Assembly (NCBI GenBank): GCA_019636625.1
Contig: JAHBXE010000002.1
Coordinates: 167,842-231,841, forward strand
DNA length: 64,000 nt
Source of the DNA: Phycisphaeraceae bacterium
GTDB taxonomy: Bacteria > Planctomycetota > Phycisphaerae > Phycisphaerales > UBA1924
Reading direction: 5' to 3'
Positions 40,828 through 50,007 of this stretch are shown here, piece by piece. The translations under genes and the position numbers were made by a program. How positions within the stretch are numbered: the first letter of the stretch is position 1; each line of letters opens with the position of its first letter. The notes under the pieces are model-generated. The model had not been told where the DNA came from, searched no databases, and saw nothing but the letters and a program-made list of their open reading frames with translations.

Positions 40828-43800
40828 ATGTCGGATTCGACGATTGTGCCGGGAGATGAGCCGTCGACGGTGGTGCCCGCCATGGAGTGCCGCGGCGATG
40901 CGATCGGGCCGTACCACCTGTTGCAGGTGATCGGGGAGGGCGGGTTCGGGGTGGTGTGGCTGGCGGAGCGTCGTGGGGCGTTCACGCAGCGGGTGGCGCT
41001 GAAGGTGCTCAAGCCGGGGATGGACTCGAAAGCGGTGGTGGCGCGGTTTGAGCAGGAGCGTCAGGCGCTGGCGGTGATGGACCACCCCAACGTGGCGAAA
41101 GTGCTGGATGGGGGGATGACGGGGCTGGGGCGTCCGTACTTCGTGATGGAGTATGTTCAGGGGGAGGCGATCACGAAGTACTGCGATCGACATCGGTTGA
41201 CGATCCGGGAGCGCTTGGAGCTGTTCATCGTGGTGTGCGAGGCGGTGCAGCACGCGCACATGAAGGGGATCATCCACAGGGACATCAAGCCATCGAACAT
41301 TCTGGTCACGATCGCGGACTCGAAGCCGGTGCCAAAAGTGATCGACTTTGGCGTGGCCAAAGCGGTGTCGAGCACGATGTCCGCGAGCACGGTGTTCACG
41401 GAGCACGGTCAACTGATCGGTACGCCCGAGTACATGAGCCCTGAGCAGGCGGAGATGGGGGCGCTCGATATCGACACGCGGACGGATGTGTACTCGCTGG
41501 GCGTGGTGCTGTACGAGTTGGTCTCCGGGGTGCTGCCGTTTGATCCGAGGTCGCTGCGGTCGGCGGGCTACGACGCGATCCGGCGGATCATCCGGGAGCA
41601 GGATGCGCCAAAGCCGAGCACCCGGCTTTCGACGATCGACGACTCGGCAGCGACGGAGATCGCACGGACGCGGCAGAGCAAGCGGGAAGAGCTGGCGGGT
41701 CAGTTGCGAAGAGAACTGGACTGGATTCCGCTCAAGGCGCTCAGGAAGTCGCGGACCGAGAGGTACGCCACCCCATCGGATCTGGCGAGGGATGTTCGTC
41801 GCTATCTCAACAACGAATCACTCGAAGCGGGGCCCGAGTCCGCGGCTTATCGGCTTCGGAAGTTCGTGCGGCGGCGGCGCGGACCGGTCGCCGCGGGGGC
41901 GGCGGTGGCGCTGGCGCTGATCGCCGGGGCGACCGCGTCAACCGTCGGTTTCGTGAGCGCAAGCCGTAACGCGGCGGAAGCCAAGAGGGAGTTCAAGGCG
42001 GCACGGGAAGCGGAAGGGATGGCAAGGACGGCAGAGGGAGCGGCACGGACCGCCGAGGCCGCGGCGGTGAAGTCGCTGAAGGAAGCGGAGTTCAACGCGT
42101 ACGTGGCGAACATCAACCTGGGGCGGAGCGCGGTGGAGAGTCGAGATGTGGCCGGCGCGAGGGAGGCGCTCGACCGGTGTCCCGAGGAGCTCCGGGCGTG
42201 GGAGTGGTCGCTGCTCAACGGGGCGGTGGAATACTCGATCGGGGGGTTCACCGCGCACAGCGGCCCGGTCCGGTTCATGCAGTTCAGCCCGGATGGCACC
42301 AAGCTGGCGACGGCGTCGGGGGATGGAACGGCCCGCGTGTGGGATTACCTGTCAGGGGACATGATCGCGGAGCTGGACACATTGCGATCGCCGGTGAACG
42401 GGATTTCGTGGAGCCCAAGCGGCGAGCGGCTGGCGACGGCGACGTCCGATGGGCGGGTGCGGGTGTGGTCGGCACGGGGCGTGTCGGTGGCGTCGACGCC
42501 GCCGGGCGAGGACATGGCGACGCACCTGGCCTGGTCGCCGGCGGGGGGCCGCATCGCGGTGCTGCACTGGTCGGGAAAGGCGGTGGTTCACGAGGATGAA
42601 GGGTTGACGGTGGTGCACACCCTCGCGGCGCACCAGGGACTGCCGGCGCAACTGGCGTTCAGCGAGGACGGGAAGCGGCTGTACACGAGCGGGTGGAACG
42701 ATCACAAGGTGGTGTGCCACGATGTGGCGACGGGGGAGCGGTTGTGGGAGGTGAACTCGGGCACGAATATCACGGGCCTGTGGCACGCGCGCGGGGCCTC
42801 GCGCCTGGTGGGGACGAACTTCTGGTGGCCGTTCACGGTGGAGACGGGCGGGGGCCCGCCGCGGGCCGTCGATCCGCTGCGGGAGCAGGGGCGGGCGATC
42901 GATGCGCTCAGCGTGGCAATCACGGTGGACGGGGCCACGCTGGTGACCTCGAGTCGGACCAACGTGGGGGTGTGGGATCTGGGTGAGAGGAAGCTGCGGC
43001 ACAACAAGCCGGTGGATTATGCGTGGAGCCCGCAGGTGGCGGTGCATCCGGATGGCCAGATGATGGCGCGGGGCGGGGATGCGGGGCGAGTGCGGTACTA
43101 CATGGTGGGGGAGGCGTTCTCGATGCCATCGCGGGTCGTGCCCATTTCCAAGGTGACGTTCAACGATCGGGTGATGGCGGCGGCGCTCGACGTCGGGAAA
43201 CTGGCGTACCTGCAGGCGGATGGGGCGATGGAGGTGGTCGAGCTCGATGGCGAGGTGAAGCGCGCGCGGGTGGCGCCGACGCACGGCAAGGCGATCGGGG
43301 CCGCGATGACGCCCGACGGCATGGTGCTGGTGACGAGCACCGCGCAGGGAAAGGTAGCGGTGTACCGGTCGCCCTTTGACGGGGAAGCACGAGTGGTGGA
43401 GCTTGGACGTGCGGCGGGGCCGGTGGCGGTATCGGCCGATGGCCAGAGGATTGTGGTTGGGTGCGGGGATGGGTCGGTCGTGGTTGTCGAGGGAGAGTCG
43501 GTGCGAGGGCTCGCCGGTGAAGGAAGCGGGTCCGGGCACGACGGGCCGGTGTACGCCGTGGCGTTGAGCCCGGACGGAAAGCGGGTCGCGTCGGGAGGCT
43601 TTGATACCGTGGTCCGGGTGTGGGATGTGGAAGCTGGGCGTGCGGTGGCTTCGATCACGCCTCACGCGAAGCCCGTGATGGGGTTGGCGTTTTCGCCGGA
43701 TGGGGCGGTGCTGGCGACGGCGTCGATGGATGGCACGGCGCAGCTGCTGGACGCGGCGACATTGGAGCGCAAAGCTGAGCTGCGGGGGCATTCGCGTGAG

Positions 43801-44739
43801 GTCACATCGGTCGCGTTTGCACCCGGCGGCGCGAGGGTGGTCACGACGTCGTGGGATGGCACCGTGCGATTGTGGTCGACGGCGTGGGGTCGGGAGGTGT
43901 ACCGGTTGCCGGTGGTCGGGGCGCACGCGGCGGCGTTCGCGGGGGATGGATCGCGCCTGGCCGGCATCGGGTCGGGCGGGATCTTTGAATGGCGGGCGGT
44001 CGGACGCGCCGAACGGGAAGCGGCGCGTCGCCTGAAGGACTCGGGGTCGGAGTTGGACGGCCATACGGGCATGCGCCGGGTGTACGAGCGGATGGCGTCG
44101 GAAGCGGGCGGGCCGGCCTGGGCCTTTCGCGTGGCCATGGCGATGCAGCGGAGGCTCTCGAGTGAAGCGTGGCAGGCGGCGGGGCCGGTGATGGGGAAGG
44201 AGTTTGGGACGGAAGAGGACGTTGACACGGCGATCGCGAAGCTATCCGCCGATGCAACGTTGAGGCCGGAGGTCCGGGGTCGGGCGGTGCGCCTGGCGCG
44301 GGACGCGGTGATGTCGCCCCTGGCGCGGCAGCAGCGGCTCAAGGGACAGCTGTTTCGCGAGGAGATCAACGGGGCGGAGCGGCTGGTCCGGGAGGCGGAG
44401 GCGCTGTACGCCTCGAACCCAACGGGGGAAAACCTGGTGCTGCGCGGCGTGGCGAGGTTTGAGGCGGGTCGGTACAGCGATTCGGCGGCGGATCTTGTTC
44501 GTGCGGCGGAGGAGCGCCGCGCGGTGGCGGCATCGATCATCGATGTGCAACTGGCGGAGCGAGGGCGAGAGCGGCCCGTGGAACTCGCCTACTTGGCGAT
44601 GGCGCTGCACAAGTCGGGAAAGTCGGAAGAGGCGGATCAGCAGATGGCGAGGATGAGGGCGGTCATGCCGACCGTGCCAAAGGGAGACGCGGTCAGTCAG
44701 GGCGCGTTCCGGAAGGCGGAGGCGATGTTCGGGCGGTAG
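40828..44739 (+). CDS. Membrane Ser/Thr protein kinase with WD40 sensor domain
   Basis: This is a 1,303-residue protein. The N-terminal kinase domain (about residues 28-315) has IGEGGFGVVWLAE, ALKVLK, HRDIKPSNIL, IDFGVAKA and GTPEYMSPEQ. A transmembrane helix follows RRRRG at about residue 355 (AAVALALIAGATAS). After a short coiled coil come many WD40 repeats (examples VRFMQFSPDGTKLATASGDG, YAVALSPDGKRVASGG and VTSVAFAPGGARVVTTS), a likely pair of propellers (about residues 470-1070). A helical, TPR-like C-terminal region ends the protein. The architecture is common in planctomycetes. The start at 40828 follows GGAGGG; an in-frame GTG at 40813 is possible. Confidence 0.92.
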   Translation: MSDSTIVPGDEPSTVVPAMECRGDAIGPYHLLQVIGEGGFGVVWLAERRGAFTQRVALKVLKPGMDSKAVVARFEQERQALAVMDHPNVAKVLDGGMTGLGRPYFVMEYVQGEAITKYCDRHRLTIRERLELFIVVCEAVQHAHMKGIIHRDIKPSNILVTIADSKPVPKVIDFGVAKAVSSTMSASTVFTEHGQLIGTPEYMSPEQAEMGALDIDTRTDVYSLGVVLYELVSGVLPFDPRSLRSAGYDAIRRIIREQDAPKPSTRLSTIDDSAATEIARTRQSKREELAGQLRRELDWIPLKALRKSRTERYATPSDLARDVRRYLNNESLEAGPESAAYRLRKFVRRRRGPVAAGAAVALALIAGATASTVGFVSASRNAAEAKREFKAAREAEGMARTAEGAARTAEAAAVKSLKEAEFNAYVANINLGRSAVESRDVAGAREALDRCPEELRAWEWSLLNGAVEYSIGGFTAHSGPVRFMQFSPDGTKLATASGDGTARVWDYLSGDMIAELDTLRSPVNGISWSPSGERLATATSDGRVRVWSARGVSVASTPPGEDMATHLAWSPAGGRIAVLHWSGKAVVHEDEGLTVVHTLAAHQGLPAQLAFSEDGKRLYTSGWNDHKVVCHDVATGERLWEVNSGTNITGLWHARGASRLVGTNFWWPFTVETGGGPPRAVDPLREQGRAIDALSVAITVDGATLVTSSRTNVGVWDLGERKLRHNKPVDYAWSPQVAVHPDGQMMARGGDAGRVRYYMVGEAFSMPSRVVPISKVTFNDRVMAAALDVGKLAYLQADGAMEVVELDGEVKRARVAPTHGKAIGAAMTPDGMVLVTSTAQGKVAVYRSPFDGEARVVELGRAAGPVAVSADGQRIVVGCGDGSVVVVEGESVRGLAGEGSGSGHDGPVYAVALSPDGKRVASGGFDTVVRVWDVEAGRAVASITPHAKPVMGLAFSPDGAVLATASMDGTAQLLDAATLERKAELRGHSREVTSVAFAPGGARVVTTSWDGTVRLWSTAWGREVYRLPVVGAHAAAFAGDGSRLAGIGSGGIFEWRAVGRAEREAARRLKDSGSELDGHTGMRRVYERMASEAGGPAWAFRVAMAMQRRLSSEAWQAAGPVMGKEFGTEEDVDTAIAKLSADATLRPEVRGRAVRLARDAVMSPLARQQRLKGQLFREEINGAERLVREAEALYASNPTGENLVLRGVARFEAGRYSDSAADLVRAAEERRAVAASIIDVQLAERGRERPVELAYLAMALHKSGKSEEADQQMARMRAVMPTVPKGDAVSQGAFRKAEAMFGR

Positions 44740-45646
44740 CGCCGGCGGGACGGAGGGCTTGCGTCCCATCGCCGCTCATGAGCATGGCGCTCTCGACGGC
44801 CAAGGCGGGATGGCCGGAGTAGAGCCGTTCATAGGCGGGACGGGTTTCCGCGTATCCGGCGAGAACGGCGTCGGCGAAGGACTTGCCGCGCAGCCAGTGT
44901 CGGAGAAAGGCGAAGTACTGGGTGGGCATCATGTTGAGGGAGTCGGAGGAGGTGCCGCAGACAGCGAGGGTGCCGACGGCAAGCCACTGGTCAAAGAGGG
45001 TGCCCGCCATGCAGTTCATCTGGTAGACCGTGCGGATTGGCGGGATTTCGCCGCGGATGTGCATTTCGCGGAGGGGGCGGAAGAACGTGGCTTCGTTGAG
45101 GTAGGCCCGGTTCTGGCCGGCGATGAAGCCGCGGTTGCCGTGGGCCATGATGTGAATGTCGAGGGTGTAGCCCTTCAACGAGGCGATGGTTTCGAGAACT
45201 CGGGCGGCGGTGAAGTTGTCGTCCTCGAGGATGAGCACTCGGTCGTAATGGGGCGTCGCGGCGGCGAGGTGGCGCTTGGCGAACTCCTCGAGCAGGTAGT
45301 CGGTGGCGAGCTTGATCGCGGAATCGATGTTGATAGTTCGGGGCTTCCAGCTCGCGGGGTTCATTGTGCGGGCGAGGCGGGCCAGCGGGGGAGCGCCACG
45401 GGGCGAGGAGGGCATCCACACAGGTATGGAAAGCCCCTGGGGCGGGCTCAGGCCGAGACCGCGGAGAGAGACGCCGCCGTTTTCAAGAAGGACGAGGAGG
45501 GCCTGCTTGTCCGGTATTGGGGAAGCCGGACGGCTGTTGGAAGGATCGGGCCCGGGCGTTTGGCCGGCGGCGGGGAAAACGCAGCACATCGCCGCGGCGA
45601 AGAGGACGGGAATGAAAGAAGCAGCGCGCGTGGGCGGTCCTTTCAA
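44693..45646 (-). CDS. Secreted caspase-like (clan CD-type) protein, putative
   Basis: The frame is open well upstream, but the recognisable protein begins at a hydrophobic signal segment (IPVLFAAAMCCVFPAAG). I therefore place the start at a TTG at 45646, uncertain because no Shine-Dalgarno is visible. Later sequence has a Rossmann-like strand with YDRVLILEDDNFTA. It then has LDIHIMAHGNRGF and about 45 residues later VYQMNCMAGTLFDQWL, a His-Gly followed by a Cys at the end of a strand, as in clan CD peptidases (caspase/gingipain). Conserved surroundings (CGTSSDSLN) support an enzyme fold. Its stop lies inside the 3' end of the convergent kinase gene (47-bp overlap). The activity is inferred. 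Confidence 0.55.
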   Translation of the reverse strand: MKGPPTRAASFIPVLFAAAMCCVFPAAGQTPGPDPSNSRPASPIPDKQALLVLLENGGVSLRGLGLSPPQGLSIPVWMPSSPRGAPPLARLARTMNPASWKPRTINIDSAIKLATDYLLEEFAKRHLAAATPHYDRVLILEDDNFTAARVLETIASLKGYTLDIHIMAHGNRGFIAGQNRAYLNEATFFRPLREMHIRGEIPPIRTVYQMNCMAGTLFDQWLAVGTLAVCGTSSDSLNMMPTQYFAFLRHWLRGKSFADAVLAGYAETRPAYERLYSGHPALAVESAMLMSGDGTQALRPAGATARTSPPPSGTRPD

Positions 45647-45696
45647 TCGAGCGATCAGATTGTACGGAGGGATGCGATCTACGGAAGTGCGACAGG

Positions 45697-47094
45697 TCAG
45701 GCCAGGCGTTTGCGGGCCGCGGAGAGAGCGACTTTCATGGCGCCGGGGCCCGTGCCGCCGTGGACTTCGCGTCGGGCGACAGAGGCGTGGAGCGTGAGGG
45801 CCTGGAAGACGGAGTTGTCGATGGTGGGGGAGATGGACTGCATCTCGGAGAGCGGGAGGCGTTCGAGGGGAACGTTGAGTTCGATGGCGCGACGGACGAT
45901 TCGGCCCGTGGCATCGTGGGCGTCGCGAAAGGGAACGCCGCGGCCGACGAGGTAGTCGGCGAGTTCGGTGGCGTTCGAGTAGCCACCGGCGGCGGCGGCC
46001 TGGCAGGCGTCGCGGCGAATGTTCATGGTGGAAACGACGCGGGGGACGATGCGGAGGCAGAGGGAGAGCGACGCCATCGCGTCGAAGAGGGGCTCCTTGT
46101 CCTCCTGCATGTCCTTGTTGTACGCGAGGGGGAGGCCCTTGAGCGTCGTGCAGAGGGCGGTGTGGGCGCCGAGGATGCGGCCGCACTTGCCGCGGATGAG
46201 TTCAAGGGCGTCGGGGTTTTTCTTCTGCGGCATGAGGGAGGAGCCGCTGGTGACGGAGTCGTCGAGTTCGAGGAGGTTGAACTCGGCGGTGCAGTAGAGG
46301 ATGAGTTCTTCGGCAAAACGGGAGAGGTGAACAGCGCAGAGGGATGCGGCGGCGAGGGTCTCGATGACAAAGTCGCGATCGGCGACGGCATCGAGGGAGT
46401 TGCCGGTGGGCGCATCGAAGCCGAGGTCCTTGGCGAGGGCGTCGCGGTCGATGGGGTAGGCGGTGCCGGCGAGCGCCCCGGAGCCGAGCGGGCAGACGTT
46501 GACCCGGCGCCGGGCATCGCCGAAGCGGGCGGCATCGCGGTCCAGCATCTCGAAGTACGCGAGGCACCAGTGGGGGAGCAGAATGGGCTGGGCGCGCTGG
46601 AGGTGCGTGTAGCCGGGGAAGAAGGTGTTGAGTTCGCGATCGGCAAGGTCGAGCAAGGACTGTTGCGCGGCCCGGATTTCGGACAGACGCTGGTCGATCT
46701 GCTCGCGGATCCAGAGACGGAGGTCGGTGGCGACCTGGTCGTTGCGGGAGCGGCCGGTGTGGAGTTTCTTGCCGAGGTCGCCGACGGCCTTGATCAGTTC
46801 GAGTTCGACCCAGGAATGGACGTCCTCGGCGTGGGCGGTCGTCGGGTGTTCGATCGCAGCCCGGGGGTGTTCCTCCGCGAGAGCGGCAAGATCGGTGAGC
46901 GCGGAGGTGAGGTGTTCCCGTTCCGAGGCGGTGATGACGCCGGCCCTCTCGATGGCACGGGCCCAGGCGATGGAGCCTTGGATGTCTTGCCTGAGGAGAC
47001 GGAAGTCGAACGCGAGCGAGTCGTTGATCTCGCGGAAGAGGGGGTCGGAGTCCTTGGAAAAACGGCCGCTGGCCATGCCGCGCTGGGTGGTCAT
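45697..47094 (-). CDS. argH: Argininosuccinate lyase
   Basis: This 465-residue enzyme splits argininosuccinate into arginine and fumarate, the last step of arginine synthesis. Family marks are HTGRSRNDQVATDLRLW, the His-containing GYTHLQRAQPILLPHW, and the fumarase/lyase signature GSSLMPQKKNPD with the catalytic Ser on a mobile loop. The LPLAYNKDMQEDKEPLFD segment follows. The start MTTQRGMASG at 47094 aligns with the usual N terminus; an upstream extension to 47175 is not expected. It is divergent from the flagellin gene. Confidence 0.95.
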   Translation of the reverse strand: MTTQRGMASGRFSKDSDPLFREINDSLAFDFRLLRQDIQGSIAWARAIERAGVITASEREHLTSALTDLAALAEEHPRAAIEHPTTAHAEDVHSWVELELIKAVGDLGKKLHTGRSRNDQVATDLRLWIREQIDQRLSEIRAAQQSLLDLADRELNTFFPGYTHLQRAQPILLPHWCLAYFEMLDRDAARFGDARRRVNVCPLGSGALAGTAYPIDRDALAKDLGFDAPTGNSLDAVADRDFVIETLAAASLCAVHLSRFAEELILYCTAEFNLLELDDSVTSGSSLMPQKKNPDALELIRGKCGRILGAHTALCTTLKGLPLAYNKDMQEDKEPLFDAMASLSLCLRIVPRVVSTMNIRRDACQAAAAGGYSNATELADYLVGRGVPFRDAHDATGRIVRRAIELNVPLERLPLSEMQSISPTIDNSVFQALTLHASVARREVHGGTGPGAMKVALSAARKRLA

Positions 47095-47226
47095 GGGGAG
47101 AGCGTATTCGGGTCGACGGGTTATCGGCCCGGAGCGAGCTGCACGAGGGGAGCATTCGGGCGTGGTTATCGGCACGGGGAGGGATGGGGTGTTGCGGGGG
47201 GCGGGGTTGGTCGATGGGGAGGGGGA

Positions 47227-48060
47227 ATGACCACGATTTCCAACATGGTCTCCTCGATCGCCGCGCAGCGCCAGTTCGGGCAGGTGAACGGGCTGTACAA
47301 CGCTTCGCTGCAGAAGATGGCAACGGGATCGCGGATCAATCGCGGGGCGGACGACCCGTCTGGGTTGATCGCTTCGGAGCAGTTGGGCGCAGCGCTAGCG
47401 GCGCTGGAGGCGGAGTCGCGGGGGATCGAGCGCGCGGATGCTGTGGCGAATGTCGCGGACGGCGCGCTGGCGGAAATCTCCGGGCTGCTGTCGGATGCGA
47501 ACGCGGCGACGGTGGCGATGGCGAACACGGCGGGGATGAGCGAATCGGAGCGGGCCGCGCACCAGATGGAGATCGACTCGGCGATGAAGGCGGCGGACCG
47601 GATCGCCTCGACGACGCGGTTCAATGGTCAGCGTGTGCTGGATGGCTCGATGACGTTGTCGGTGGGCGGGGCGTCGGTGACGATTGGGAATGCTCCAACG
47701 GCGTCGATCGGCGGTGTGGAGGGGACGGCGTACCGGTTGGCGGATGTCAAGGCCGGCGGGGCGCTGGACCCGATGACGAACCCCGAAGGGGCGCAGAAGT
47801 CGATCGCGTCGGCCATTTCGGACATCGCGACGATGCGCGGGCAGATTGGGGCGTTTCAGAAGAACCAGTTGGCGCCGATGCAGCGGGCCAACGCCGCGGC
47901 GATGGAGAACACGGCGGCGGCGCGGTCGGCCATCCGGGACACGGATTACGCCGCGGAGTCCGCGGAGGTGTCGCGTGCTCAGTTGCTGAGCGTGTCGTCG
48001 CTTGGATCGCTGGCACTGGCGAATGCTTCGCCGCGCAGCGTGCTTCACATTCTGGGTTGA
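47227..48060 (+). CDS. Short flagellin-like protein
   Basis: This is a 277-residue protein. The N-terminal D0/D1 region is conserved (YNASLQKMATGSRINRGADD, PSGLIASEQL) and so is the C-terminal region (DTDYAAESAEVSRAQLL, then ALANASPRSVLHILG). Between them is only a small, variable middle part, including TRFNGQRVLDGS. This is the shape of a compact flagellin or hook-filament-junction-type protein. Flagellin genes scattered singly are usual in motile planctomycetes. The ATG at 47227 follows a GGGGGA leader. Confidence 0.88.
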   Translation: MTTISNMVSSIAAQRQFGQVNGLYNASLQKMATGSRINRGADDPSGLIASEQLGAALAALEAESRGIERADAVANVADGALAEISGLLSDANAATVAMANTAGMSESERAAHQMEIDSAMKAADRIASTTRFNGQRVLDGSMTLSVGGASVTIGNAPTASIGGVEGTAYRLADVKAGGALDPMTNPEGAQKSIASAISDIATMRGQIGAFQKNQLAPMQRANAAAMENTAAARSAIRDTDYAAESAEVSRAQLLSVSSLGSLALANASPRSVLHILG

Positions 48061-48235
48061 ATGGACTCGCGGCGGTCCGACGGGTGCGAAGCGTAAGCGA
48101 ACGGCCGGCCTGTGGTTGCGTTCAAACGGCGCACCGGTTGTTCTCGCAGGGCTCCTCAAAAAGTGGCGTGGAAGTGCTGGACGATCGGCTGCGAGTGGAC
48201 CGCCGAGGAGGTCTTGTCGAATCACGCGAGTCCGT
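48061..48235. other. Intergenic gap after the flagellin gene
   Basis: 175 bp between the convergent flagellin gene and the first paralog gene. I see no gene and no strong terminator. Confidence 0.4.
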
Positions 48236-49123
48236 TCAGGACTTGCTCGCCTCCATGCGCTTGATGGCCTGTTCGATGTTGTACCGGCGATCGGAGCCGA
48301 GAGGGCGACCGCTGTCCAGGATCTCGCTCAAGCGACGAATGAACTCCTCGTAGCGTTGTGGGAAACGTTCGAGGTAGTCGACGCAGGTCTGGGCCAGGCC
48401 CCCTCCCTCGCTCGCGAGAAGCGCGAAAACGGGCTCGACAAGGACTTCCGAGCGGGCGGACGTCGCGCAAGTGATCGCGCCGCCGGCTCGGAAGAGGTAC
48501 CAGGACGCCCTTCGGCTGTTGGTCATCACGGCCGCTTCTGTATCCTTGGGCCTCCCGGCGCGGATCCATTCAAGGTATTCTGGCTGGTAGCGTAAGGCGG
48601 CCTCCCGCCCCTTGGTCAGCATTGCGTCAAAGGTGTCGCGCAGGATCGGGTCGCGCATCACCGCGGGGAGAAGGGCCAGAACCTGATACGCGGCGTTGCA
48701 GGTCGCGAGCTGCTTTCGATACTGCTCAGGGGCGTCCTCAGTTCGGCCTTCCTTCGTGGTGGGGACTTGCAAGTCTTCGGGCTTGGGAAGCCTCAGCGCT
48801 TCGCGGATGACGGGGACGAATGAGCTTGGATTGGACCGAACCAACGTCTCGCGCCGAGACTGGGCGGCCTTCCATTGGTCAAAGCGATCCGGCGAGGCAA
48901 GCCAGCGAAGCGAGTTGATCGAACGCTCATCCATTTCTGCAAGTGCGGCGATGGATATCCCGCAGAGTTGGACCTCGCAGTTGGCGTCACGTACCCATTC
49001 GTCAACAAGTTCCGCGAAAACGGCACGCGCGGCGATGTCAGCGTCCCGGGCATGTGGCGTTTGCGCAGCTTGCAGAGGGACGATCCAATGAAGTGCCAGA
49101 ATCAACACAAAAGCGTACTTCAT
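48236..49123 (-). CDS. Secreted protein of unknown function, paralog of 49182-49994
   Basis: This 295-residue protein has a clear signal peptide (MKYAFVLILALHWIVPLQAA). The mature part is helical and charged. Shared phrases with the neighbour are PVIREALRLPKPEDLQVPTT, EQYRKQLA, DPILRDTF, SEVLVEPVFA and a final IKRMEASKS. No catalytic motif is visible. The tandem copy suggests a local duplication. A helical-repeat (HEAT-like) fold is possible. Confidence 0.75.
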   Translation of the reverse strand: MKYAFVLILALHWIVPLQAAQTPHARDADIAARAVFAELVDEWVRDANCEVQLCGISIAALAEMDERSINSLRWLASPDRFDQWKAAQSRRETLVRSNPSSFVPVIREALRLPKPEDLQVPTTKEGRTEDAPEQYRKQLATCNAAYQVLALLPAVMRDPILRDTFDAMLTKGREAALRYQPEYLEWIRAGRPKDTEAAVMTNSRRASWYLFRAGGAITCATSARSEVLVEPVFALLASEGGGLAQTCVDYLERFPQRYEEFIRRLSEILDSGRPLGSDRRYNIEQAIKRMEASKS

Positions 49124-49181
49124 CAGATGTCTCCTTTACGGAACAGTCAAGCGCCGGTCGCCCGCCGCCGTTGCTTCCGAA

Positions 49182-49994
49182 TCAGGACCTCCCAGCCTCC
49201 ATGCGCTTGATCCACTCGTCAATTTCGTGCTTGCGGACCCGATCTATCGGCTGGATCTCTGCCAGCAAGTCGCTGAGGCGACGGAGGATTTCATCCCGGC
49301 GCTCAACGAGCGCTTCGAGATACTTACCGACTTGCTGGTTCAGGCCGACGTCGCTGCCGGTATCGGCGATGGCGGCGAAGACGGGCTCCAGCAGGACTTC
49401 AGACTTGGCGGCCGCCGCGGCGTCGATGAGTTCGATGCATGCGCCCTCAAACCACTGCAACCTTCGGATCGCCAGTACGCCCTTCATCTTGTCTCGCTCG
49501 TCTGCCCCGGCGCGCCTCCAGCGCTCACGCTCGGCAACAGCGATTGCTCTCTCAGAGCGGGCCACGGCATAGGCCCTTTCGAAGGACTCGCGCAGAATCG
49601 GGTCCCGAACATCAGCAGGAAGCAGGGAAAGAACCTGAGCGGCGACCTTCCGGCTGGCGAGCTGCTTCTGGTATTGCTCCGTGCCGTCCGTCAAGCGACC
49701 CTCGGGCGTGGTGGGCACTTGCAGGTCCTCGGGCTTAGGCAGCGTGAGCGCCTCGCGAATCAGAGGGACGTAGGCTCCGGGGTCGGTGCGGATCGCCTTC
49801 TCCCGGTGTTTGCGGGTTTCCTGTTTCTGGCGGACGAGTTCAGGGGACAGCCGATGATCCCTCATAGGCTTCATTTGCTCGGCCACCATGTCGGAGAAGA
49901 TGGACCGTGCGGGACCGGGTTCAACCGCCTGTTGAGCCAGACCGTGAACGGTCAACCAGAGGAGTGCGAACGCGCTTGTGAGTACTCGAATCAT
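49182..49994 (-). CDS. Secreted protein of unknown function, paralog of 48236-49123
   Basis: This 270-residue protein has a signal peptide (VLTSAFALLWLTVHGLAQQA). It shares with its neighbour PLIREALTLPKPEDLQVPTT, EQYQKQLA, DPILRESF, SEVLLEPVFA and the C-terminal IKRMEAGRS, so the two arose by duplication. The divergence in between is considerable, which suggests an old event. The gene follows 58 bp upstream of its paralog and they are probably one operon. Confidence 0.75.
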   Translation of the reverse strand: MIRVLTSAFALLWLTVHGLAQQAVEPGPARSIFSDMVAEQMKPMRDHRLSPELVRQKQETRKHREKAIRTDPGAYVPLIREALTLPKPEDLQVPTTPEGRLTDGTEQYQKQLASRKVAAQVLSLLPADVRDPILRESFERAYAVARSERAIAVAERERWRRAGADERDKMKGVLAIRRLQWFEGACIELIDAAAAAKSEVLLEPVFAAIADTGSDVGLNQQVGKYLEALVERRDEILRRLSDLLAEIQPIDRVRKHEIDEWIKRMEAGRS

Positions 49995-50007
49995 GGCATG
50001 ACTCTCG

